Below are positions 1 to 6,188 of a stretch of 15,551 nucleotides of DNA, piece after piece. The stretch is taken from NCBI GenBank assembly GCA_021802305.1, contig JAKAAD010000010.1, positions 1 to 15,551 of the forward strand. The letters run 5' to 3'. The stretch comes from a bacterium. Its GTDB lineage: Bacteria > Chlamydiota > Chlamydiia > Chlamydiales > Rhabdochlamydiaceae. The notes beneath the pieces are model-generated. The model searched no databases. It saw nothing but the letters and a program-made list of their open reading frames with translations, and was not told the origin of the DNA. Both the position numbers and the translations under genes were made by a program. Position 1 is the first letter of the stretch. Every line of letters starts with the position of its first letter.

Positions 1-1
1 G

Positions 2-964
2 TTTTTCGACAATCTTCCCAACAATGAACTCCTCGCAAATTCAATTGTTTCTTATGTCAAAGATCTTCCGGGAGTCAAAGGGGTAGAGATTGTCGAAAAA
101 CCTCCTGCAGAAGTGGAACAGGAGCACGAAAAATACATAGGAGGTCCTCGCGTTGAGGGAGTTTGGTTTCCCCAGTCTACTGCGCTTTTTGCTCCGCTCA
201 TTGCAGATCCAAGGCAACCCATATACTCTGCTGCGATGCGCTTTGGAGACAAGGTAATAGGACAAATTGTTGCTGCTGTTTCCTTGGGAGATGATTTTCC
301 TATCTTTCGCTGGCGCAATGTCTTTCGTTGGCAAGGAGACATGCAGATTGGCATCGAAGCAGGGATATGGTCGGTGTTTAATTATTGGCATTTGCCAAAA
401 AGAGTAGATGAATGGAGTGAACTCGTCAACACAGACTTCTTCGTGGGGATTCCTCTTACCTATTCTGTAGATAAATGGTCATTTCGTTACCGGATCTATC
501 ACATCTCTTCCCATTTAGGAGATGAATTTCTTATCACGCACCCCGAGTACATTGCAAAGCGCAGGAATCTCAGCATAGAAGCCATGGACCTCTTCTTATC
601 CTATCAGGCGAGTAAGCATTTGCGCTTGTATGTGGGCCCAGGTGCGGTGTTTCATAGCGATCGCAGTTTTCCCTTTAAACCAATGTATATTGAATATGGG
701 GTTGAACTTCGCATTTTTGGACAAAAACTAGACTATCATAGCCTCTATGGCACTCCATTTTTTGCTATGCATATAGAGAATTGGCAGGAGCGCCGTTGGG
801 ATTACGATTTTACTTTCATGCTAGGATATGAGCTTTCGAAACTTCAAGGAGTGGGACGCAAGATGCGCCTCTTTGTAGAGTATAACCAAGGATTTTCTTA
901 TGAAGGACAGTTTTTCGATAAGCGCGATGAGTATTGGGAAATTGGCTTTTCCTGGGGTTTTTAA
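2..964 (+). CDS. DUF1207-type outer-membrane protein, 5'-truncated
   Basis: The frame is open from base 2 to the TAA at 962-964, so the true start lies upstream of the window. A GTG at 113 could be mistaken for a start, but the frame continues cleanly before it. The first ~30 codons (around SIVSYVKDLPGVKGVEIVE) resemble the final helix and strand of a BON-like periplasmic domain; this is a weak inference. The rest matches my memory of DUF1207: a block like FAPLIADPRQP near bases 200-225, then many alternating aromatic/polar strands, and a HISSHLGDE motif encoded at 500-526. The protein ends in ...GFSWGF, and a terminal Phe after an amphipathic strand is the usual outer-membrane beta-barrel signature. 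The location is therefore probably the outer membrane. The family has no established biochemical role that I know of. The gene converges with the LOG-like gene, with one base between stop codons and no room for an independent terminator. Confidence 0.8.
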   Translation, partial: FFDNLPNNELLANSIVSYVKDLPGVKGVEIVEKPPAEVEQEHEKYIGGPRVEGVWFPQSTALFAPLIADPRQPIYSAAMRFGDKVIGQIVAAVSLGDDFPIFRWRNVFRWQGDMQIGIEAGIWSVFNYWHLPKRVDEWSELVNTDFFVGIPLTYSVDKWSFRYRIYHISSHLGDEFLITHPEYIAKRRNLSIEAMDLFLSYQASKHLRLYVGPGAVFHSDRSFPFKPMYIEYGVELRIFGQKLDYHSLYGTPFFAMHIENWQERRWDYDFTFMLGYELSKLQGVGRKMRLFVEYNQGFSYEGQFFDKRDEYWEIGFSWGF

Positions 965-965
965 A

Positions 966-3155
966 CTATTTTCCATTGACAATGACGAATCCCTCTTTTG
1001 CAACCGGAGCAGAGGGCCCGATCGGAAGGATATTGAGAAAATAGTCTCTATATACATGTAGGCCTTGTTTCGCTGTTTGCACACAGTAAAAGCAGTTGCT
1101 TACCCATTCCGATTCTGCAATAGTCCCTATTTCTCGATTGCATTGAAAACGGGAAGCAATCTTTTTTCGCCAATATTCTACATCTCCAAAAAGGAGAATA
1201 GGCGTAGCGGGTGCAGCTCCTGTTTTGCGACGAACTTCTTCTAGACTTTGTTCGAAATCCGTACCAAATCCTCCAGGCAATATAATGGGAAAATCGAGAT
1301 TGAACTCGGCTTGTCTTTCAATCAATTTATCCAAGCGGTAGGTCATCTTGATTTCAATATAGGGGTTTTCATGTTGTTCTTTGATATTGATGTTCCCAGA
1401 GGAGCGAAATTCGACAACATTAGCGCAAGAGAGGATCCCTTGGCGCTTCGCAACGCGGTTTCCTACTTCCATCACGCCTAGGCCACCTCCAGTGACGAGG
1501 GCAAGGGGGGTTGTTGCATTGAACATCGGATGATGCAAGGTGCTTTTCATTTCCTGAAGGCCGTGGATGAGTTCTGCTAATTCTGCTTCAAAGTCGCCTG
1601 CAATGAGCGTGGATCCGTAAATGCCAAACATAGTAGCACGTAAAAAATCATCCACAAGGTGTAGAGGAGCAAACATGCCGGAATCTTTCCCAGGTTTAGG
1701 CACGTACTGAAGAATATTTTTTGTAGAAGAATCGACCCAGTAAACCGCAATGCCAAATTTGGCAAGATCAAGCAAAAACGCTCGGTCTTCGTGAGAAAAA
1801 AATGCAGTATGTTCAAGGGAGGGCTGTTGAAAATAGATAGAGTGAACAGTGCGTTGTACAAGATCACTTAAGAAGAGGCGTTTCATGAGAGGGGTGGGAA
1901 AATAGCGGGTAAGCAGAATCCCTTGGCTGGTAATCAATCCATTTTCCATGCTTTTGAGCAGAGGATAACAAGGTTGTTGTTCAATGTATTTTTCCACTAA
2001 AAGAGCTTGCTGCTGAGGATGAGAAAGACCGGGAAGAGGCATTTTTTCTGTCTTTTTCGCTATCCAGCTTTTCGGAGAAAGATTGCGCAACTGTTCTCCT
2101 TTCACGACGAATGTTGCAGCTCGAATCCCCTCATTTTGAGGTGCGGTTTTGAAAGCATCGAAGAGAGAACGCGGATCTTCTAAGGATTGTTGGAGTTGAT
2201 CTCGATCTGAAAAAAATACATGTTCGCGATAAGGATCAATCGTATAGAACTCGATGGGTATGATTTCAATCTCCTTCTTGGCATTGCCAAAGAGTTCGTA
2301 AACATCACCTGATGCTGTTGTATCCGGTTCAAGTACATCTGCTGTCGTATGTGTAAATCCCGAAGGAAGAAGAGAAGCTACGACTTTTCCGTATGCCGTT
2401 CGGATGTGCAAAGGAACGGTGTGAACAAGAAGCATTTCGTTGGGTTCTGGTCGACGTTTTGCAAGTGGAAGCAATTGCTGATTCAGCTGTACTAACGTTC
2501 GCAAGCGGAAGGAAGGATTTGATAATGCTTTTCCAATTGTGGGAAGTAATCCTTTCATTGCAGGCATATCAAAAGTCAGAGTTCCCGAAAGAAGCTGTAA
2601 AAAAGCAATGGTACGTCCATCCACGCGTTCTAAAAGGAGGTCATCTCTTCCTCTAGGTCCTCCTAATGAGAGCAAGGGGCGCCCTTCTCGATCCGTGCGC
2701 CCAAACATGCGCAATAAATAATCAGGGTTCTTTACGCGTCTTGTAGGTTCTTCGCAAAATAGTTTGCCAACAAAGGTGCCCTCGCTAAGGACATCTAGGA
2801 CAAGTGTGCCTAACACACCCAAAGCTTCTAATAAGACATGAAGATCTGCCATTGCGTGTTTGTGATCGAGGGAGATTTTCTCTGTTTTGCTATTGAGCCC
2901 AAGCTGAGCGAGCGTGCTCTTTAAATTAAAAACAATGTGCGATGGATCAATGGAAAATCCAATGAAATTAGGTGCAATGTTTTCGATGCGTATGCGCACT
3001 TTGAGCGTACGAGGGGAAAGCCGCTTTTGCTCAACGATAAATCCGTCAGGGGATACGAGATCGAAAGGAGCTGCGGCTAAGAACGTATCCATGCTGCTTC
3101 CTTTTCCATACACTGTTATTACATTGTTGTCTGTATCAAAGCGAGGGGATATCAT
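966..3155 (-). CDS. Large protein with C-terminal LOG-like nucleotide hydrolase domain (CT387-like)
   Basis: The protein has 729 residues. The C-terminal ~180 residues form a Rossmann-like domain with a glycine loop TGGGLGVMEVG near 555-565 and PGGFGTDFE at 627-635. The latter is the PGGxGTxxE signature of LOG/PpnN-type enzymes, which cleave the N-glycosidic bond of nucleoside 5'-monophosphates. I could not place the catalytic Arg/Lys pair seen in plant LOG, so activity is inferred. The first ~550 residues match nothing I recognise, and this is much longer than LOG (~200) or PpnN (~450). Gene order suggests an orthologue of chlamydial CT387, from memory. The start is uncertain. ATG 3155-3153 has no Shine-Dalgarno and interleaves with the start of the divergent MYG1 gene. 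An in-frame ATG at 3092-3090 (708 residues) has AAGGA six bases upstream and would leave a 61-base divergent promoter region. I kept the long form because the extra residues (VITVYGKGSS) look protein-like. Confidence 0.85.
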   Translation of the reverse strand: MISPRFDTDNNVITVYGKGSSMDTFLAAAPFDLVSPDGFIVEQKRLSPRTLKVRIRIENIAPNFIGFSIDPSHIVFNLKSTLAQLGLNSKTEKISLDHKHAMADLHVLLEALGVLGTLVLDVLSEGTFVGKLFCEEPTRRVKNPDYLLRMFGRTDREGRPLLSLGGPRGRDDLLLERVDGRTIAFLQLLSGTLTFDMPAMKGLLPTIGKALSNPSFRLRTLVQLNQQLLPLAKRRPEPNEMLLVHTVPLHIRTAYGKVVASLLPSGFTHTTADVLEPDTTASGDVYELFGNAKKEIEIIPIEFYTIDPYREHVFFSDRDQLQQSLEDPRSLFDAFKTAPQNEGIRAATFVVKGEQLRNLSPKSWIAKKTEKMPLPGLSHPQQQALLVEKYIEQQPCYPLLKSMENGLITSQGILLTRYFPTPLMKRLFLSDLVQRTVHSIYFQQPSLEHTAFFSHEDRAFLLDLAKFGIAVYWVDSSTKNILQYVPKPGKDSGMFAPLHLVDDFLRATMFGIYGSTLIAGDFEAELAELIHGLQEMKSTLHHPMFNATTPLALVTGGGLGVMEVGNRVAKRQGILSCANVVEFRSSGNINIKEQHENPYIEIKMTYRLDKLIERQAEFNLDFPIILPGGFGTDFEQSLEEVRRKTGAAPATPILLFGDVEYWRKKIASRFQCNREIGTIAESEWVSNCFYCVQTAKQGLHVYRDYFLNILPIGPSAPVAKEGFVIVNGK

Positions 3156-4017
3156 GATTTTGATGATGGACCGTAGTGTTGGAACTCATGATGGACGCTT
3201 TCACGCAGATGAAGTGACAGCTATTGCTCTTCTCTTATTGTTTGGCTATGTCGATCGAGACAAGATCATTCGCACGCGAGATCCTTTGCAACTAGAAAAA
3301 TGCGAATTTATCTGCGATGTGGGAGGAGAGTACGATCCAAAGAAGAAGCGCTTTGACCATCATCAGTCTACCTACCAAGGCGCATTGAGTAGTGCGGGAA
3401 TGGTGTGGCTCTATCTCAAAGAGCAGGGCAAGGTAAGCGATGAGATGTACGACCATTTTCAACGCGTCCTCATTCGGAGCGTTGATGCACAAGATCAAGG
3501 ATACGCCCCCAAAGAGAATTGGCTTGCTACGTTTTCTTCCGTTGTTGCCAATTTCATGCCTGCAAAGTACGATACATCTAAAGAGACAGTGAACCGGGCT
3601 TTTTTAGAGGCGATAGATTTTGTCTTTGGACATCTCACACGTCTATGTGCGCAATGGAACTATGTGCAGGAGAGTAGGATGAAAGTGAAACAGGTAATGG
3701 CTTCTTCAGATCAATGGATGGTGTTCGATGTCCCTATGCCTTGGATGGAAGCATTTTTTGCAGAAGGAGGGGAGAGACACCCTGCACTCTATGTCATTAT
3801 GCCCGCAGGAGATCATTGGAAATTGCGCTGCATTCCTCCTTCTTTGAATGAGCCTATGAAAATGAGAAGAGCTCTTCCCGAAAGCTGGGCAGGGCTCAGC
3901 GATCGCAATTTGCAGAGTGTAACGCATATACCCGGTGCTATTTTTTGCCATAAGGGACGGTTCATTTCGATTTGGGCAACGAAAGAAGATGCCATAAAAG
4001 CAGTAGAAAGTTTATGA
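3154..4017 (+). CDS. MYG1/UPF0160 family predicted phosphoesterase
   Basis: The 287-residue product is a MYG1-family protein, related to the DHH phosphoesterases; human MYG1 is reported as a 3'-5' RNA exonuclease. The family motifs are intact: THDGRFHADE at 11-20, DVGGEYDP at 55-62, the DHHQ box at 68-71, and DAQDQG at 111-116. These His and Asp residues are the expected metal ligands. The chlamydial relative is usually labelled metal-dependent hydrolase (CT386, from memory). I chose ATG 3154 because GAGGGG at 3143-3148 lies five bases upstream and the family motif starts soon after. The open frame runs back to 2914, but only as antisense of the LOG-like gene. It is the first gene of an operon, and its TGA overlaps the ATG of the HIT gene (ATGA, 4014-4017). 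The substrate is unknown: RNA ends, oligonucleotides and pApA are all possible. Confidence 0.9.
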   Translation: MILMMDRSVGTHDGRFHADEVTAIALLLLFGYVDRDKIIRTRDPLQLEKCEFICDVGGEYDPKKKRFDHHQSTYQGALSSAGMVWLYLKEQGKVSDEMYDHFQRVLIRSVDAQDQGYAPKENWLATFSSVVANFMPAKYDTSKETVNRAFLEAIDFVFGHLTRLCAQWNYVQESRMKVKQVMASSDQWMVFDVPMPWMEAFFAEGGERHPALYVIMPAGDHWKLRCIPPSLNEPMKMRRALPESWAGLSDRNLQSVTHIPGAIFCHKGRFISIWATKEDAIKAVESL

Positions 4018-4349
4018 CGATTTTTTCAAAGATTATACGCGGGGAGAGCCCTAGCGAAAAGGTGTACGAAAGCGAGCACGTTCTCGCGATTAAGGATATT
4101 GCTCCTGTTGCTCCTGTTCATATTTTGATCATGCCAAAGAAAGAGATTCGCGATTTGCAATCGGTGATGGCAGAAGATTTTCCGATCATTGCAGAGATCA
4201 TCACGGTTGCGCAAAGCCTTGCCAAAGAGTTTGGCGTCGAGGATGGTTATCGCTTGTTAACAAATAACGGAAAGAACGCGGGGCAATCTGTGTTTCATTT
4301 GCATTTTCATCTTATTGGTGGACGAAAAATGACGCATTTTGGGTTGTGA
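4014..4349 (+). CDS. HIT family protein, HINT-type nucleotide phosphoramidase
   Basis: The 111-residue protein is the normal length for the HINT branch of the histidine-triad family. It carries the triad HLHFHL at residues 95-100, with His97 as the expected nucleophile, preceded by NNGKNAGQSV and followed by GGR, which is the standard HINT context. Family members hydrolyse AMP-linked phosphoramidates and aminoacyl-adenylates in the cytoplasm. The start at 4014 is set by similarity (MTIFSKIIRGE is the canonical HINT beginning) and by the ATGA overlap with the MYG1 gene, which suggests translational coupling; only a weak AGAAAG precedes it. A longer frame from 3972 lies inside the MYG1 gene and is not supported. 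In C. trachomatis the same pair is adjacent (CT385/CT386, from memory). Confidence 0.95.
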   Translation: MTIFSKIIRGESPSEKVYESEHVLAIKDIAPVAPVHILIMPKKEIRDLQSVMAEDFPIIAEIITVAQSLAKEFGVEDGYRLLTNNGKNAGQSVFHLHFHLIGGRKMTHFGL

Positions 4350-4355
4350 AAGGGA

Positions 4356-6107
4356 ATGAAGGCATGGCTTGCATATCTTCTATCTGTTTCTTTGTGTGTA
4401 GTGGCCTATGAAGATGTGCCCCAACACAATGCAAGTTGTTTCGATAGGAAACGACGCATATACAATCACATGCTCCTTCGCGACGGCAAAGGTGCGATCA
4501 ATGAAGCAAAACAAGCCATTCGCATATTTCCTGATTCTCGTGAAATTCAGTCAGCCTATATCCAAGCGCTCTGTGCAGGTGGAGATGTAGGAAAGGCGTG
4601 GCAGGAATGGCAAAGCCGTCCTCATTTTCAAAACAATAGAGAACTTTTGGAGCAGCTTGCATGGTCTACGTTGCGACAAGCCAAAAATTCTTCTCAGCTC
4701 TATGTGCGGCTGCATGCGCTCGTAAGTGCTGCGCTCACCAACGATGCAAAAGCTGTGCCACTTCTTCTTCAGGAACTGAACAGCACGAATGCGCTTTTGC
4801 GTTTCATTGCGATTCGCTTGGCCTGCTTTTTGGGAGATGATCCATTAAAAGCACAGATACGACAAATGCTCCAGCGCGAAAAGACATGGTACGTGCGCTT
4901 ACAGGTGATAGAGGCAATCGGGGCACTACACATGCGCGAGCTAGCGCCTGCTCTTAAAGAAATCATAGCGAACTCTAAAACAAGTGCAGAAGAAAAGGAA
5001 GTAGCGATGCATTCTCTCATTTCCCTATCGCAAAAAGTAGACGATGAAGAATGGATGAGTCTTGTCAAAAGCGATCGTGCCGGACTCAGGCACCTTGCTG
5101 TGCAATTAGCTATTCACTTTGAGATGAAAGAAAAGATCCCCATGCTCATTTCTTTATTGCAGGATCGTTCTTTGGATGTGCGCACGAGTGTACTCAATGC
5201 AATTTCATTGCTGAGAGTACAGAAGGTAGAAGAAAAATCTCTTGTCCCTTTTGTAGAGCGAATGCTTGCCGATCCTTCTCCTGAAATAGGACTTACAGCT
5301 GCGTATGCACTTCTTCTTCTCGACCAAGAGAAAGGCGAACGTGCATTTGTTCCATGGTTAGAAGGAAAAGATGCAAAAATGCGTCGCTTGGCAGCAGCAG
5401 CGCTTGCTGCAAGTGGGAACTATGGTTCTTCTCTTTCATGGAAGACAATGACTGCCTCGCAGGATCCATATGTGCGAGCTAATCTGGCCTTAGGACTCAT
5501 ACGGCAGCGCGAACATGTTGAGGATGCTGCGCGTGTGTTAGGAGAATTTGTGATGCCATCGGGTTCTTTCCAAGAACTTTTGATGTGGGAAAGCGGAGCC
5601 AATCCTCTTTTTTCTGCACTTGCTCCCAGTAAAATTCCACACAGTAGAGAGATTCCCAATACGCCGGAGTTTGTCGATCAAGAGATTCATCTTGAACTTC
5701 TCAATGTACTTAGCATTGTGCAATATCCCAACACACAGCAAGCGGTAAAGATGTTGTTGCAAACGCGTTTTGCGCAAGTTGCGCAAGGGGCATCTCTCAA
5801 TTTACTTCAAGAAGGAGATGAAGGCGCTCTAGATGCTGTGCGAGCATTACTCAATGATGAAGATAAACAACTACGCGTTCAAGCAGCGCTCATTCTTGCT
5901 CTTTTTGGCAAGGAGACAGCTGCCCTTGATGTGTTACAAGAAGCATATGCCGAAGTCGATCGTGAGAGCAAAATGTACATATTAGAAGCAGTTGCCAATA
6001 TTGGCGATCTGCGATCCATTCCTTTTTTGCTCACCGTTCTGCAAGAGCCATATCAGATCCTGCGCTTAGTCGCAGCTTCTACGCTCCTTCGCTGCCTCTA
6101 TCAATAA
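4356..6107 (+). CDS. Exported HEAT-repeat protein (CT384-like)
   Basis: The 583-residue protein starts with MKAWLAYLLSVSLCVVA, a convincing Sec signal peptide with likely cleavage after Ala17. Cys14 does not sit in a good lipobox. A single TPR-like helical pair follows at about residues 45-85 (INEAKQAIRIFPDS...). From about residue 130 to the end the protein is built of helical HEAT/PBS-lyase-type repeats, recognisable by recurrent patterns such as DVRTSVLNAISLL, MRRLAAAALAASG, YVRANLALGL and LRVQAALILALFG. Such solenoids are binding scaffolds; no catalytic motif is visible. The likely location is the periplasm, and the partner is unknown. The gene lies six bases after the HIT stop, so it is in the same operon. 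AAAGGG lies almost directly against the ATG, which is unusually close, but no in-frame start exists between the upstream stop and this ATG. Gene order suggests correspondence to CT384 (from memory). Confidence 0.88.
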   Translation: MKAWLAYLLSVSLCVVAYEDVPQHNASCFDRKRRIYNHMLLRDGKGAINEAKQAIRIFPDSREIQSAYIQALCAGGDVGKAWQEWQSRPHFQNNRELLEQLAWSTLRQAKNSSQLYVRLHALVSAALTNDAKAVPLLLQELNSTNALLRFIAIRLACFLGDDPLKAQIRQMLQREKTWYVRLQVIEAIGALHMRELAPALKEIIANSKTSAEEKEVAMHSLISLSQKVDDEEWMSLVKSDRAGLRHLAVQLAIHFEMKEKIPMLISLLQDRSLDVRTSVLNAISLLRVQKVEEKSLVPFVERMLADPSPEIGLTAAYALLLLDQEKGERAFVPWLEGKDAKMRRLAAAALAASGNYGSSLSWKTMTASQDPYVRANLALGLIRQREHVEDAARVLGEFVMPSGSFQELLMWESGANPLFSALAPSKIPHSREIPNTPEFVDQEIHLELLNVLSIVQYPNTQQAVKMLLQTRFAQVAQGASLNLLQEGDEGALDAVRALLNDEDKQLRVQAALILALFGKETAALDVLQEAYAEVDRESKMYILEAVANIGDLRSIPFLLTVLQEPYQILRLVAASTLLRCLYQ

Positions 6108-6123
6108 ATCCGTGCGTGGATTT
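6106..6123 (+). terminator. Possible weak terminator hairpin after the HEAT-repeat gene
   Basis: AAATCC and GGATTT form a 6-base-pair stem around the loop GTGCGT, overlapping the TAA stop codon. An AT-rich stretch follows, but it lacks a clean U run. The stem is short and has only two G-C pairs, so this is a low-confidence call; the operon may read through into the 7TM-HD gene. Confidence 0.25.
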
Positions 6124-6147
6124 TGAAATTAAATTTTTAATATTGCA

Positions 6148-6188
6148 TTGGTGCACCCATCTTCAAGGAATATCTTCGTTGGTGTACC
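6148..6188 (+). promoter_or_regulatory. Paired TTGGTGYACC boxes before the 7TM-HD gene
   Basis: TTGGTGCACC (6148-6157) and TTGGTGTACC (6179-6188) are near-identical direct repeats spaced 31 bases start to start, about three helical turns. The second ends directly at the ATG at 6189. The 8-base cores are (near-)palindromic, so in RNA they can pair with each other (7 Watson-Crick pairs plus one G-U), enclosing a loop that contains the only purine-rich Shine-Dalgarno candidate, AAGGAA at 6165-6170. This could be a pair of operator half-sites or an RNA hairpin controlling translation. Both readings are inferences from the bases alone. Confidence 0.35.

Noticed and set aside
41..391. 116-codon minus-strand frame at the window start
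   Set aside because: Antisense to the DUF1207 gene, which is open across the whole stretch and has family-like sequence.
2914..3153. 80-codon N-terminal extension of the MYG1 gene
   Set aside because: It is antisense of the LOG-like gene, reads unlike the family, and ATG 3154 has a proper GAGGGG site right before the family motifs.
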